NCBI GenBank assembly: GCA_002937505.1
Contig: PTJY01000002.1
Coordinates: 310,001 to 374,000 of the forward strand
Reading direction: 5' to 3'
DNA from: Alphaproteobacteria bacterium MarineAlpha12_Bin1
GTDB taxonomy: Bacteria; Pseudomonadota; Alphaproteobacteria; UBA6615
Length of the DNA: 64,000 nt
Each line of letters opens with the position of its first letter. Positions within the stretch are counted from its first letter, which is position 1. Made by a program: the position numbers and the translations under genes. The notes beneath the pieces were generated by a model. It saw only the letters and a program-made list of their open reading frames with translations. It did not search any database and was not told the origin of the DNA. Shown one piece after another: positions 53,499 through 63,420 of this stretch.

Positions 53499-54263
53499 AT
53501 GGAAAAGCCCCAAGTTGCATTATTTGTTACCTGTTTGGTCGATTTGTTTCGACCCTCTGTAGGCTTTGCTTCCATTAAGCTTTTGGAAGATTCCGGTTGT
53601 TTTGTGGAGGTGCCTCAGCTGCAATCATGTTGCGGTCAACCTGCTTACAATACTGGTGATTTAGATGAGACAAAAAAAATTGCTAAACAAGTAATAGAAA
53701 CATTTGAAAGTTATGATTACGTTATTGTTCCATCAGGCTCATGTGCTGGAATGCTACGTCATCACTATCCTATGATATTCACTAACGATAATGAATGGCT
53801 CGAGAGAGCTAACAAATTAGCAGAACGTTCTTATGAACTGTTGTCATTTTTAACGGATGTTTTAAAAGTTGATGCTATTGAAAGCGATTTTAAAGGCATT
53901 GTTACTTATCATGATAGTTGTTCTGGCTTGCGCGAATTATCGATTTATGAGCAACCCAGGAAACTAATGGGTAAACTAGAAGACTTACATCTAAGGGAAT
54001 TGCCAGATTCTAATGTATGCTGTGGATTTGGAGGAACCTTCTGCGTCAAATATGCAGATATATCTGACCGAATGGTTGAGAATAAAGTAAATCAAATTAT
54101 CGATACAGGAGCTCAAACACTTCTCTCAGGAGACCTGGGATGTTTGATGAATATAGCAGGTAAACTTCAAAGGATGGGGTCTAGATTGGAGGTGCGTCAT
54201 GTAGCAGAGGTTTTAGCTGGGATGACACAAGGACCAGCTATAGGCGAGCCCAATAGGGACTAG
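53499..54263 (+). CDS. lutA: L-lactate dehydrogenase complex subunit LutA
   Basis: 254 residues with the two CCG domains of LutA/GlpC-like Fe-S proteins: VTCLVDLFRPSVGF and QSCCGQPAYNTGD in the first, and TYHDSCSGLRELSIYEQPR, SNVCCGFGGTFCVKYADISDRM in the second. It binds a [4Fe-4S] cluster with LutB for electron transfer in L-lactate oxidation. It starts the lutA-lutB-lutC operon and is followed by lutB after 9 bases. Confidence 0.93.
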   Translation: MEKPQVALFVTCLVDLFRPSVGFASIKLLEDSGCFVEVPQLQSCCGQPAYNTGDLDETKKIAKQVIETFESYDYVIVPSGSCAGMLRHHYPMIFTNDNEWLERANKLAERSYELLSFLTDVLKVDAIESDFKGIVTYHDSCSGLRELSIYEQPRKLMGKLEDLHLRELPDSNVCCGFGGTFCVKYADISDRMVENKVNQIIDTGAQTLLSGDLGCLMNIAGKLQRMGSRLEVRHVAEVLAGMTQGPAIGEPNRD

Positions 54264-54272
54264 ATTTTACTA

Positions 54273-55694
54273 ATGGTTGAAACTTTACCTAAACAGTTCA
54301 AGAAAAATGCTTCTCGTCAATTAGCTGATGAGGATTTAAGAAAAGCCCTAACTAAAAGTAAGGGTCATTTTACTGGCGGACGCCAGAAAGCTATGGACAA
54401 CCTTCCGGAGTTTGATTCATTAAGAGATCAAGCTAGAGAGATTAAAGACCACGTTCTTGAGAATCTTGACTTTTATCTTGAGGAATATGAACGCAAGGTA
54501 ATCTCAACTGGTGGCAAGGTTCATTGGGCATCAACAAAAGAAGATGTACAAAAAACAGTACTAGAAATATGTCGTTCAGTTAACGCTACTTCCGTTAATA
54601 AAGGGAAATCAATGATTGGGGAGGAGTGCGATATCAACGAGGCTCTTGAGAGTTCAGGAATTAGAGCTGTAGAGACTGATTTGGGAGAGTACATCATTCA
54701 AATACGGGATGAACGTCCTTCTCATATTATAGCACCTGCGGTGCATCTTACTAAATCTCAAGTCGAAAAAAGCTTTAGGGAGACTCATACTCATCTAGAT
54801 CCCCAAAGAATTTTGGAAGAACCCCCTACTTTACTTGAAGAAGCAAGAACAGTTTTAAGAGAAAAATACTTTGAAGCACAAGTTGGCATAACAGGCGCTA
54901 ACTTTTTGGTGGCTGAAACAGGATCTTCTATAATTGTTACTAATGAGGGAAATGGAGACTTATCACAATTACTACCAAAGGTTCACATAGTTTTAGCTAG
55001 CATAGAGAAAATAGTTCCATCTTTGGAGGATGCATCGACATTACTCAGAGTCTTGGCTCGATCTGCGACGGGACAAGAATTTAGCGTTTATACGACAGTC
55101 TCGACTGGCCCGAGACGAAAAGCTGACCCGGATGGCCCTGAAGAATATCATGTGATATTGCTAGATAACGGACGCACAAATATGCTTGGTACTGAGTTTC
55201 AGGATATGTTGCGGTGCATTAGATGTGGGGCTTGTATGAATCACTGTCCGGTCTATCAATCCGTTGGGGGGCATGCATATGGTTGGGTTTATCCCGGACC
55301 GATGGGGGCAGTACTTACGCCGAGCCTGTTAGGCGTTGATGAGGCTGGCCATCTTCCCAACGCTTCGACCTTCTGTGGGCGCTGTGAAGAAGTTTGTCCT
55401 GTTAGGATACCACTGCCCAAATTAATGAGACATTGGAGACAACGCGAGTTTGAGAGTCATTTAACACCAAAGTTTGCCCGTTATGGCATAAAGCTCTGGG
55501 CTTACTTGGTGAAGAGGCCCAGTATCTATAGAAGGGTTATGGGCTTTCAAGTGAATTTATTGTTTCGACTGGGAAAACGTAAGGGGAGATTCTCCAGCCT
55601 GCCATTTGCAGGTGGTTGGACAAAATACAGAGAGTTTCCTGCCCCTGAGGGCAAAACATTTCAGCAGCTTTGGTCGGAATCTTCCAATGAGTGA
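54273..55694 (+). CDS. lutB: L-lactate dehydrogenase complex iron-sulfur subunit LutB
   Basis: 473 residues. An N-terminal LUD domain (about 60-300), with TGANFLVAETGSSIIVTNEGNG, is followed by two [4Fe-4S] ferredoxin motifs: C315-x2-C318-x2-C321-x3-C325 (CIRCGACMNHC) and C368-x2-C371-x3-C375 (CGRCEEVC). The C-terminal part contains a conserved tail. It transfers electrons in L-lactate oxidation with LutA and LutC. The stop overlaps the lutC start by 8 bases. Confidence 0.95.
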   Translation: MVETLPKQFKKNASRQLADEDLRKALTKSKGHFTGGRQKAMDNLPEFDSLRDQAREIKDHVLENLDFYLEEYERKVISTGGKVHWASTKEDVQKTVLEICRSVNATSVNKGKSMIGEECDINEALESSGIRAVETDLGEYIIQIRDERPSHIIAPAVHLTKSQVEKSFRETHTHLDPQRILEEPPTLLEEARTVLREKYFEAQVGITGANFLVAETGSSIIVTNEGNGDLSQLLPKVHIVLASIEKIVPSLEDASTLLRVLARSATGQEFSVYTTVSTGPRRKADPDGPEEYHVILLDNGRTNMLGTEFQDMLRCIRCGACMNHCPVYQSVGGHAYGWVYPGPMGAVLTPSLLGVDEAGHLPNASTFCGRCEEVCPVRIPLPKLMRHWRQREFESHLTPKFARYGIKLWAYLVKRPSIYRRVMGFQVNLLFRLGKRKGRFSSLPFAGGWTKYREFPAPEGKTFQQLWSESSNE

Positions 55695-56388
55695 GCAGCG
55701 CCAAACTATTTTAAATAATGTTAGAAGGTCCCTGGGACGTTCAGGGCCTCTGGATAAAGAAAAGATTGCAGCTTTGAAAGATCGTATAAGTACTCCAAAG
55801 CGAAATCTCATACCCCAAAGGACATCTCTAACTTCTTCAGATTTAATTACTTTATTTAAGGATATGGCCGAAGGTGTTTTTGCTTCAGTTGAAGAAGTGG
55901 AAAGTTTAAATGATATACCGAGTGCAATAACAAATTATCTTAAAAAAGAAAATTTACCCTCTCAGGTGGTAATGTCTTCTGATCAAGTGCTGGACTCAAT
56001 TCCTTGGGGAGAACAGCCATTATTAGGGATTAGCAATAGAACGCCCGAAAGAGATGATATGGTTAGTGTTACCTCCGCAGCAGCAGGTGTGGCTGAAACG
56101 GGTACACTTGCGATGTTTTCAGGTCCCGATCATCCTTCAACTTTAAATTTTCTTCCGGAAACCCATGTTGTGGTTTTACCAAAAGATCGTATTACTAAAA
56201 ATTATGAAGATGTTTGGGATATGATTCGTAATAACAATGCGATGGGAGATCCCAGCCAAAAAAAGGATATGCCCCGCACCGTAAATTTTATTACCGGACC
56301 TTCCCGTTCTGGTGATATAGAACAGACCCTATTATTAGGCGCCCATGGCCCTAGGCGATTACATATCATTTTGGTTGAGTCAGATTGA
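55687..56388 (+). CDS. lutC: L-lactate dehydrogenase complex subunit LutC
   Basis: 233 residues from ATG 55687 (MSEQRQT); an upstream in-frame ATG at 55606 lies inside lutB and is not credible. The LUD domain has SVTSAAAGVAETGTLAMFSG, LPETHVVVLPKDRI and FITGPSRSGDIEQTLLLGAHGPRRL, the usual LutC motifs. It completes the cytoplasmic-side lactate oxidising complex. It overlaps lutB by 8 bases and smr by about 4. Confidence 0.94.
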   Translation: MSEQRQTILNNVRRSLGRSGPLDKEKIAALKDRISTPKRNLIPQRTSLTSSDLITLFKDMAEGVFASVEEVESLNDIPSAITNYLKKENLPSQVVMSSDQVLDSIPWGEQPLLGISNRTPERDDMVSVTSAAAGVAETGTLAMFSGPDHPSTLNFLPETHVVVLPKDRITKNYEDVWDMIRNNNAMGDPSQKKDMPRTVNFITGPSRSGDIEQTLLLGAHGPRRLHIILVESD

Positions 56389-56993
56389 CGATCATAATCG
56401 AAAGTTATCAGGTGAATAAGCGATTAAAAGTAGGAAAAATGGACAGCAGTGAGCAGGATTTATTTGAACGCACAATGGTTGGAGTGAGGCCGCTAAAAAA
56501 AAAGACGACCCATAAAAAGGCTAATCCTATTAAGAATGCTTCAAATAATTCAAAGACTAAGTTTATTAAAAAAACTGACTTTAGTGTTCATGAAAAGCCA
56601 ATATCACACAGAAAAGGCTTAATAAATTTAGATCCGTTGAGCGCTGAAAAAGTGTCAGGGGTAGATAAGCGAACTGTCGAGAGAATGAGGAGAGGTAAGC
56701 TTCCAATTGACGCTCGCCTTGACCTACATGGCGAGTACCAAGCGACAGCTGAAGCTAGATTAGAGTCATTTATCATAGATTGTTTTGAGGCTGGCTGTCG
56801 TTTAGTTTTGGTGATTACTGGAAAGGGGCTTACCAGCAATAGTACAGGTGTACTACGCAAACGATTGCCGGACTGGCTTAATAAACCAAAGTGTCGTGAA
56901 GTTACTTTATCGTTTTGCGCCGCTAGGCCTGAACATGGCGGCGAAGGAGCATTTTATATATTATTAAGAAGAAAAAGGCACAGACGGAAGTGA
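56385..56993 (+). CDS. Smr domain protein
   Basis: 202 residues at a TTG start (56385). The Smr domain (about 105-200) has the RLDLHGEY motif, LVITGKGL and the GGEGAFYILLRRK terminus. Smr domains have DNA- or RNA-endonuclease activity. The N-terminal 100 residues are basic and low-complexity. The start is uncertain, with alternatives GTG 56412 and ATG 56439. It overlaps lutC and the following regulator, and the pair smr-regulator is common in alphaproteobacteria. Confidence 0.85.
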   Translation: MTIIIESYQVNKRLKVGKMDSSEQDLFERTMVGVRPLKKKTTHKKANPIKNASNNSKTKFIKKTDFSVHEKPISHRKGLINLDPLSAEKVSGVDKRTVERMRRGKLPIDARLDLHGEYQATAEARLESFIIDCFEAGCRLVLVITGKGLTSNSTGVLRKRLPDWLNKPKCREVTLSFCAARPEHGGEGAFYILLRRKRHRRK

Positions 56994-57358
56994 CTCCATT
57001 TGGTAAGAAGATGAGAATCTTGCGTTTGTCTACAGGAGTTAGTTTGAAGCAACTGGCTCAAGATTTACAACTATCAGCGTCGTATCTTTCTTCATTAGAG
57101 CGAGGTCACAGAGGAAGACCATCGGAAGCATTGGTTGTTCAAATATGTGAGTATTTTAATTTAATTTGGGATGATTTTGAAGAGATGAAACGCCTAGCTT
57201 CATTATCCCATCCTAGGGCCGTTGTGGACACAAGAGGTATGGGCCATAAACACACAGAACTGGCCAATCAACTGGCACTAAGTATTGGAACACTCAGTGA
57301 ATCAGAGGTCGAGGAAGTTTTGCGCTACTTACGTAGATTTCAGTTAAAAAATCAATAG
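56990..57358 (+). CDS. Xre/Cro-type helix-turn-helix regulator
   Basis: 122 residues with a GTG start. The HTH (about 6-62) reads LRLSTGVSLKQLAQDLQLSASYLSSLERGHRGRPS, the Xre pattern. The C-terminal part (about 65-122) has a leucine-rich helical segment ending in a charged LRRFQLKNQ. It overlaps smr by 4 bases, so it is translationally coupled. Its targets are unknown. Confidence 0.88.
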   Translation: MTPFGKKMRILRLSTGVSLKQLAQDLQLSASYLSSLERGHRGRPSEALVVQICEYFNLIWDDFEEMKRLASLSHPRAVVDTRGMGHKHTELANQLALSIGTLSESEVEEVLRYLRRFQLKNQ

Positions 57359-57394
57359 CCTAGTCTGGTTTTATATTTTCCACAGAGTTTGTCC

Positions 57395-58177
57395 TTAGTC
57401 AAACATTGCGACGGCTCGAATAAAGCCTGCTGAAGCGGATTTTATTTTCCAAGGAAAGCAGCTTACCGTAAATCCTTTATCAGGAAGCGTCTCTAAGTTT
57501 AATAATTTTTCCATGTGGCAATATGGTTGTTCAATACCCGCCCAGTGTCCCTGCCAAATTTTGCTCGCATCTTTGTTCTTCTTCCATTCTTCTTTGGCGA
57601 ATTTAAAAGGCGCGTCCCAACCCCATGCGTCTATTCCTGTAACGCGAACTCCATGTTCTTGTGTTAGGTATAAAGTGGCTTCCTTTCCCATGCCAATACC
57701 ATGATCCAAATATTCATTGGTTCCATAATATTCGCTAGCTTTTGTATTAACTAGAACAATGTCTAAAGGTTGCAACTCGTAATCTATTCGCTTCAGTTCC
57801 GCGTCTATGTCTTCAGGTTGCACGATATAACCGTCTGGCATTTCTCTAAAATCAAACTTTATCCCTGGACGAAAAAACCAATCCAAGGGGAGTTCGTCTA
57901 TTGTTTGCATAGGATTGCCGTCTTTATCATGAGAATGATAGTGCCAAGGTGCATCAATATGCGTGCCATTATGGGTTGTTAATTTTATAACTTCCCACGC
58001 CCAGCCTTCAGCGCTGGGAAGATCTGAAGCGCTCATACCCTCAAAAAAATTTGCCATGGATTCAGCATTTTCTTTTTGACTTACATACTCTATCTGAGGA
58101 CGCATGATGTCTGGATCGACAATGTTATCGTTATCTAAGGGCATAGATATATCAACAATTTTTGATGGCATTTTCAT
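57395..58177 (-). CDS. Cyclase-family (kynurenine formamidase-like) metal hydrolase
   Basis: 260 residues. The metal-binding H-x-G-T-H-x-D-x-P-x-H is present (HNGTHIDAPWHYH) and IVDISMPL starts the fold. GIDAWGWDAPF and the later SxGFIRAVAMFD tail are typical of the larger cyclase group. It may hydrolyse a formylated amide or lactone, but the substrate is not clear. A GGGAGA site precedes the ATG at 58177. It is downstream of hslU by 42 bases and on the same strand. Confidence 0.85.
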   Translation of the reverse strand: MKMPSKIVDISMPLDNDNIVDPDIMRPQIEYVSQKENAESMANFFEGMSASDLPSAEGWAWEVIKLTTHNGTHIDAPWHYHSHDKDGNPMQTIDELPLDWFFRPGIKFDFREMPDGYIVQPEDIDAELKRIDYELQPLDIVLVNTKASEYYGTNEYLDHGIGMGKEATLYLTQEHGVRVTGIDAWGWDAPFKFAKEEWKKNKDASKIWQGHWAGIEQPYCHMEKLLNLETLPDKGFTVSCFPWKIKSASAGFIRAVAMFD

Positions 58178-58219
58178 TTTATTCTCCCAAAATCGAACAC
58201 AGTTTTTAAATTAGATGTT

Positions 58220-59533
58220 TTATAATATAAACTTGGAAAGGTCCGCATTTTTGGCTAAATCTTCAACCCGTGTGCGTACCATCTCTTCGTTTATATCAAT
58301 GGTCTCACCTTCTCTATCGGTGGCTGTGAAACTGATATCTTCTAAAAGACGCTCTATTACTGTATGGAGGCGACGAGCTCCAATATTCTCTATACTCTGG
58401 TTAATCTCAGCACTTAAATCTGCAATAGCGTCTATTGAATCTTCTGAGAAGTTCAGTGTTACCCCTTCAGTATTTAGAAGAGCAATAGATTGACGAATAA
58501 GACTATTCTCAGGTTCCCTTAATATGCGCCCAAAATCATCTCGAGTAAGAGCTTTTAAGGTCACACGAATAGGTAAACGACCTTGAAGTTCAGGTAGTAG
58601 ATCAGACGGCTTTGCCAAATGAAATGCTCCTGAGGCGATAAACAAGATATGATCAGTTTTAACTGCGCCATGCTTTGTTGCCACAGTAGTGCCTTCGATT
58701 AGAGGTAAAAGATCTCTTTGTACACCCTCACGACTGACGTCTCCGCCGCCTGCTCTTTCATTGCGAACGCTTATTTTGTCAATTTCATCGAGGAAAACAA
58801 TGCCGTTGTTTTCTACTGAATTAAGGGCCTCTTTGATAATTTTGTCGTCATCTAAAAGTTTGTCCGATTCATCGGCCATTAAAACTTCATAGCTTTCTGA
58901 TACAGTCATTTTTCTCGATGAAGATTTTTGTCCGAAGGCCTTACCTAGCATATCATTAAAATTAATCATTCCCATTTGCGAACCAGGCATGCCAGGTATA
59001 TCAATCGTTGGCATTTGCAAACCTCCACTATCTGCAACCTCTATCTCTATTTCCCTGTCGTCTAGTTCACCTCGCCTAAGTTTTTCACGAAATGATTGGC
59101 GTGTTGATTCGCTAGCACTGTCCCCGACTAAAGCATCCAGCACTCTTTGTTCAGCATTAACTTCTGCTTGGGCCTGCACTTCTTTTCTTCGTTGTTCCCG
59201 AGTCATCATTATTGACTGCTCAACTAGATCCCGGACTATCGACTCAACATCTCGCCCGACATATCCAACTTCTGTAAATTTTGTTGCTTCAACCTTGATA
59301 AATGGAGCATCTGCTAATTTAGCAAGCCGTCGAGAAATTTCCGTTTTACCAACACCGGTGGGCCCTATCATCAGAATGTTCTTAGGTAAAACTTCCTCTT
59401 TAAGGTCATCTGTTAGCTGTTGTCGTCGCCATCTATTTCTTAAGGCAACAGCTACGGCTCGTTTAGCTTCATTTTGGCCGACGATAAAACGATCAAGCTC
59501 AGAAACGATTTCGCGTGGAGAAAAATTAGTCAT
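58220..59533 (-). CDS. hslU: ATP-dependent protease ATPase subunit HslU
   Basis: 437 residues. The AAA+ P-loop is [15 protein letters not shown] (about 57-70); then [13 protein letters not shown], the Walker [10 protein letters not shown] and the C-terminal [18 protein letters not shown] with sensor 2. An inserted I domain lies between. It unfolds substrates for HslV. The start overlaps hslV by 4 bases. Confidence 0.97.
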   Translation of the reverse strand: MTNFSPREIVSELDRFIVGQNEAKRAVAVALRNRWRRQQLTDDLKEEVLPKNILMIGPTGVGKTEISRRLAKLADAPFIKVEATKFTEVGYVGRDVESIVRDLVEQSIMMTREQRRKEVQAQAEVNAEQRVLDALVGDSASESTRQSFREKLRRGELDDREIEIEVADSGGLQMPTIDIPGMPGSQMGMINFNDMLGKAFGQKSSSRKMTVSESYEVLMADESDKLLDDDKIIKEALNSVENNGIVFLDEIDKISVRNERAGGGDVSREGVQRDLLPLIEGTTVATKHGAVKTDHILFIASGAFHLAKPSDLLPELQGRLPIRVTLKALTRDDFGRILREPENSLIRQSIALLNTEGVTLNFSEDSIDAIADLSAEINQSIENIGARRLHTVIERLLEDISFTATDREGETIDINEEMVRTRVEDLAKNADLSKFIL

Positions 59534-60090
59534 AGGCCCTCAATCGTAATATTAGTATTTGTATAGACACATATATCGGAGGCAATAGACATAGCTCTTT
59601 TTGCGATGTCTCTGGCACTAAGATCTTTTTGATCTATTAAAGAACGGGCAGCTGCTAATGCATAATTTCCGCCTGAACCAATGGCGATTATGCCATCATC
59701 TGGCTCTAGTACGTCACCTGTCCCGGTAAGCACCAGCGACGTTTCTTTATCTACAACAGCCATCATTGCCTCTAGTCTGCGAAGATACCGGTCCGTTCTC
59801 CAGTCTTTTGCCATTTCTACGCAAGCGCGTGTTAATTGTCCTGGATGTTGTTCTAGCTTAGCTTCAAGTCGCTCAAACAATGCGAATGCATCTGCTGTGG
59901 CCCCAGCGAAACCTGCTATAACGCTGCCGTCACTTAGTAAACGAACTTTTCGCGCTTTAGATTTAATTACCGTTGATCCTAGTGTAACTTGGCCATCACC
60001 GGCAACTACCACTTCATTATCCTTTCGAACTGATAATATAGTTGTTCCGTGCCATTGTTCTTCGTTATAAATCTTATTAGGCGTATACAT
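59530..60090 (-). CDS. hslV: ATP-dependent protease peptidase subunit HslV
   Basis: 186 residues. The nucleophile Thr is T16 in WHGTTILSV, so the first 15 residues are a propeptide. Then [23 protein letters not shown] and [18 protein letters not shown], the conserved HslV segments. It forms the dodecameric protease. It is upstream of hslU, divergent from hisB, the usual alphaproteobacterial arrangement. Confidence 0.97.
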   Translation of the reverse strand: MYTPNKIYNEEQWHGTTILSVRKDNEVVVAGDGQVTLGSTVIKSKARKVRLLSDGSVIAGFAGATADAFALFERLEAKLEQHPGQLTRACVEMAKDWRTDRYLRRLEAMMAVVDKETSLVLTGTGDVLEPDDGIIAIGSGGNYALAAARSLIDQKDLSARDIAKRAMSIASDICVYTNTNITIEGL

Positions 60091-60304
60091 TAATCAAATC
60101 ATCCGTTATTTGATGTAAATTATTAGTTAATTCTATTTATAATTTTATGTTTGTTAAAAAGTATACCAAAGTGTTCCTATAATTTGGGTCTTTGCACCCA
60201 GTCTTCAAGACCATTACTTTAATCTAGTAATAGTGGTATTGAAAAACAGTCCCTGTTATTTAGTCATTTGACCATTGTCCGCTATGATCCTGCAGGAGTT
60301 TTTA

Positions 60305-60943
60305 ATGAGTACCGAAAAAAAGTCTAAAAACATTAACAAACTAGAACGTGAGGCTAGTATAACTAGGCAAACTAGAGAAACGGAAATATCAGTTTCGTTA
60401 AATTTGGACGGTATTGGCGAATACGATATTGATACTGGTATTGGTTTTTTAGATCATATGTTGGAACAACTGTCTCGCCACAGTTTAATAGATCTTCGTG
60501 TTCGCGCAACAGGAGACATACATATAGATTTTCATCACACTACTGAAGATAGTGGTTATGCAGTTGGAGAGGCAATAAGTAAAGCTCTTGGTGATCGAAG
60601 AGGTATTCGTCGATATGGCGACGCGTTAGTGCCTATGGACGAGACATTGACAAGGGTCGCTCTAGATGCGTCAAACCGGCCTTATCTAGTTTATCGAGTT
60701 CCGTTTTCCCGACCAAAACTTGGAAATATGGACACAGAATTATTTCAGGAATGGTTCCGTGCTTTTGCTCAAAGTGCTGGTCTAAATTTGCACGTAGAAG
60801 TTTTATATGGTGAAAACAATCACCATATGATCGAATCTTGTTATAAAGGATTAGCGAGATGTCTGCGGCAGGCTATTGAAATTGATAGTCGCCGATCTGG
60901 AGATGTCCCATCTACAAAGGGCGTTTTGGGAAATTCTACGTAG
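60305..60943 (+). CDS. hisB: Imidazoleglycerol-phosphate dehydratase
   Basis: 212 residues from ATG 60305, chosen because AGGAG lies at 60294-60298; an ATG at 60275 has no such site. The Mn-binding [10 protein letters not shown] and [14 protein letters not shown], and the C-terminal [20 protein letters not shown] are the catalytic metal clusters. It is the monofunctional HisB. It makes imidazole acetol phosphate. It begins the his operon. Confidence 0.96.
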   Translation: MSTEKKSKNINKLEREASITRQTRETEISVSLNLDGIGEYDIDTGIGFLDHMLEQLSRHSLIDLRVRATGDIHIDFHHTTEDSGYAVGEAISKALGDRRGIRRYGDALVPMDETLTRVALDASNRPYLVYRVPFSRPKLGNMDTELFQEWFRAFAQSAGLNLHVEVLYGENNHHMIESCYKGLARCLRQAIEIDSRRSGDVPSTKGVLGNST

Positions 60944-61079
60944 GTCATTACAAAAAACGAAATCCCATAAGGCTCTATAGTTCACCTATTGGCCCATCAT
61001 AATAAACCTGAATGTATTAAAGTGAAAAAATATTTTAAACATATCCAATTCTTTAGAGAGAATAGTCGGCGGTCTTAGT

Positions 61080-61460
61080 ATGAAAGTTTACACGGCTCAT
61101 ACCGCACCTTGGTCAACGGAAAACGATGAAGGTCTTGTTTTGATTAAGGAGGGCTTTAATTGGGCTGCTTTTTTCTTCGGCCCAATTTGGGCTTTATCGC
61201 ACAGATTATGGATTATGGCATTAATAATTCTTTCAGGATATTTTTTGATCAATCTAGGTGGTAGTTTTGTAGACTTAGGATCTAAGACTACCGTGATAGT
61301 ACAATTCACTTTTTCTTTTTGTTTGGGTTTGTGGGGAAATGATTGCCACCGATGGGTTCTCATGCGTCAGGGCTACATTTTAAAGGCCGTTGCCACTGGA
61401 GCTAAAATTGAAGATGTTGAAAGGGCATATTTCAACAAATTACAACAGAATATGTTGTAG
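61080..61460 (+). CDS. DUF2628 membrane protein in the his operon
   Basis: 126 residues with three hydrophobic helices and a conserved FNWAAFFFGPIWALSHRLW motif near 26-44, the DUF2628 signature. Its presence between hisB and hisH is seen in many alphaproteobacteria. Function unknown; a role linked to histidine synthesis has not been shown. It starts 136 bases after hisB and ends 9 bases before hisH. Confidence 0.8.
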   Translation: MKVYTAHTAPWSTENDEGLVLIKEGFNWAAFFFGPIWALSHRLWIMALIILSGYFLINLGGSFVDLGSKTTVIVQFTFSFCLGLWGNDCHRWVLMRQGYILKAVATGAKIEDVERAYFNKLQQNML

Positions 61461-61469
61461 GATGAAGAT

Positions 61470-62126
61470 ATGCAAAAAGTTGTAATTATTGATTATGGTT
61501 CAGGCAACCTTCGCTCTGCGGCAAAAGCCTTTGAAAGAATGAACTCGGAGTTAGGACTCAAATATACAATTGAAGTCTCTTCGCAGACCGAGACTGTAAT
61601 GAGTGCTGATAGAGTGGTTCTGCCTGGAGTGGGGTCCTTCCCTGACTGTTATGTGGGAGTAAATAAACAAGAGGGTTTACTGGAAGCTTTAAACGAAATT
61701 GTAATTGAAAAAGCCCGCCCTTTTTTAGGTATTTGTGTAGGGATGCAACTCATGGCCTCAAAAGGCTACGAGAATGGAGAAACTAGCGGATTTGATTGGA
61801 TAGAAGGGGATGTAATTGCTATTAAGAGATCAGATGACCAAGTTAAAATTCCTCACATGGGCTGGAATGAGCTGGATATAACGGAGACGAACCATTTAGT
61901 TCTTGAAAATTTGTGTAACATAGGACAGAAACCTCATGTATATTTTGTGCATAGTTTTCATATGGTTCCAAAAAAATCAGATCATATTTTAGCTGTTACA
62001 GAATATGGTCAGAGAGTGACTGCTATTGTTGGCAAAGATAATATGATCGGCACACAGTTTCATCCCGAAAAGAGTCAAAAGACTGGTCTACAATTAATTG
62101 CTAATTTTTTACAGTGGTCGCCATAA
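61470..62126 (+). CDS. hisH: Imidazole glycerol phosphate synthase glutaminase subunit HisH
   Basis: 218 residues. Glutamine amidotransferase motifs: DYGSGNLRSAAKA at the start, LPGVGSFPDC, the nucleophile C89 in LGICVGMQ and catalytic His in TQFHPEKSQ. It supplies ammonia to HisF. It lies between the DUF2628 gene and the GNAT gene. Confidence 0.96.
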   Translation: MQKVVIIDYGSGNLRSAAKAFERMNSELGLKYTIEVSSQTETVMSADRVVLPGVGSFPDCYVGVNKQEGLLEALNEIVIEKARPFLGICVGMQLMASKGYENGETSGFDWIEGDVIAIKRSDDQVKIPHMGWNELDITETNHLVLENLCNIGQKPHVYFVHSFHMVPKKSDHILAVTEYGQRVTAIVGKDNMIGTQFHPEKSQKTGLQLIANFLQWSP

Positions 62127-62152
62127 TATAGGAATAATTTGGTTCTATAACT

Positions 62153-62668
62153 ATGGTTGAAATTCGCGTTGATAGATTGTCAGAGTTTCGTGGTAATGAC
62201 CTTGCCGATTTGTGTGATGCGGCGGAAGCAGCCATTACAGCGGGTGGTGGTTTTGGCTGGTTAAAACCGCCACGTCGAGAAATCATGGAGTCCTATTGGC
62301 GTGGCACGTTGCTAGTTCCTGGCAGGACTGTTTTTGCTGGCAGATTGGACGGCGTTATTGCGGGTTCTGCGCAGCTAAATAGACCACGTTCGAATGCAGA
62401 GGCACAATCATTTACTGTAACAGTAAGCACTTTTTTTCTGGCTCCTTGGGCAAGGGGTCACAGTTTAGCTCCCGCAATTCTTGAGTCCTGTGAAGATTTG
62501 GCTCGACGTGAGGCGTATACGGTTCTTAATCTGGATGTTCGCGAGACGCAAGAGAGAGCTATTCAAATATTTGAAGAAAGTGGATATACCAGGTGGGGCG
62601 TTCATCCAAAATATGCTCGACTGTCTGGAGAATATATTCGAGGTTTGTATTACACGAAGGACTTATAG
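62153..62668 (+). CDS. GNAT-family N-acetyltransferase in the his operon
   Basis: 171 residues with the GNAT fold: VTVSTFFLAPWARGHSLAPAIL and the acetyl-CoA loop near 99-110 (WARGHSLAPAIL), then LNLDVRETQERAIQIFEESGYTRWG. The substrate is unknown. A GNAT gene between hisH and hisA is found in other alphaproteobacteria. It ends 5 bases before the hisA start. Confidence 0.88.
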   Translation: MVEIRVDRLSEFRGNDLADLCDAAEAAITAGGGFGWLKPPRREIMESYWRGTLLVPGRTVFAGRLDGVIAGSAQLNRPRSNAEAQSFTVTVSTFFLAPWARGHSLAPAILESCEDLARREAYTVLNLDVRETQERAIQIFEESGYTRWGVHPKYARLSGEYIRGLYYTKDL

Positions 62669-62673
62669 AAAAA

Positions 62674-63420
62674 ATGATTTTTTTTCCAGCGATTGACTTA
62701 AAAGATGGCAAGTGTGTTCGTTTGTTGCGAGGCGATATGCAGAAAGCGACCGTATTTAATACTGACCCTGCCAACCAGGCACGATCATTTTTTAAGGCTG
62801 GAGCAGAATGGATACATGTGGTTGATTTGAACGGGGCATTTTCGGGTAAACCTATCAATGGATCAGCGGTAAATGATATTTTAACGGTGGCAAAAGAAAA
62901 TAAGGCTTTTATTCAGTTAGGGGGGGGCATAAGAAATTTATCTGTTATAGAAAACTGGCTTTCATCAGGGGTTAGTAGAGTTGTGTTAGGTACAGCGGCC
63001 GTTAAGAATCCCGAATTGGTTAAAAACGCTTGCCGTCATTTTCCAGGCCATATCGCGGTAGGAATTGACGCACGTAATGGTAAAGTAGCAGTTGAGGGAT
63101 GGTCGGAAGCGGCTGAGCTGAATGCTTCAGAATTAGGAATAAGATTTGAAAACGAGGGCGTTGAAGCCATAATATACACGGATATAGAGCGCGATGGCGC
63201 CTTAGGCGGAGTAAATGTTTCCTCCACGGTCGACCTTGCAAAGGTCCTGACGACGCCAATAATTGCATCTGGTGGTATTTCGTCGCTCAGAGATTTACAA
63301 AAGTTATTGCCATATGAATCAGCAGGGATAGCAGGAGTTATTTCAGGTATGGCTATATATGATGGAAGGTTAAATCTTAAAGAAGCTTTAGACCTTTTGA
63401 GAGATAACGTGAATGCTTAA
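62674..63420 (+). CDS. hisA: Phosphoribosylformimino-5-aminoimidazole carboxamide ribotide isomerase HisA
   Basis: 248 residues from ATG 62674; an ATG at 62593 inside the GNAT gene would add unrelated residues. The barrel begins [18 protein letters not shown] with the catalytic Asp8; then QLGGGIRN, the second catalytic [11 protein letters not shown] and ASGGISSL. It isomerises ProFAR. The stop overlaps hisF by 8 bases. Confidence 0.96.
   Translation: MIFFPAIDLKDGKCVRLLRGDMQKATVFNTDPANQARSFFKAGAEWIHVVDLNGAFSGKPINGSAVNDILTVAKENKAFIQLGGGIRNLSVIENWLSSGVSRVVLGTAAVKNPELVKNACRHFPGHIAVGIDARNGKVAVEGWSEAAELNASELGIRFENEGVEAIIYTDIERDGALGGVNVSSTVDLAKVLTTPIIASGGISSLRDLQKLLPYESAGIAGVISGMAIYDGRLNLKEALDLLRDNVNA

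Noticed and set aside
55606-55686. Upstream start of lutC within lutB
   Set aside because: The extension reads through lutB coding sequence in another frame; MSEQRQ at 55687 is the natural start in the 8-base overlap.
60091-60304. Small inverted repeats in the hslV-hisB gap as a his attenuator
   Set aside because: Stems of 5-6 bases only, and no histidine-rich leader peptide could be found.
62593-62673. Upstream start of hisA within the GNAT gene
   Set aside because: The extra residues are GNAT-frame shadow; [10 protein letters not shown] is the canonical HisA start at 62674.
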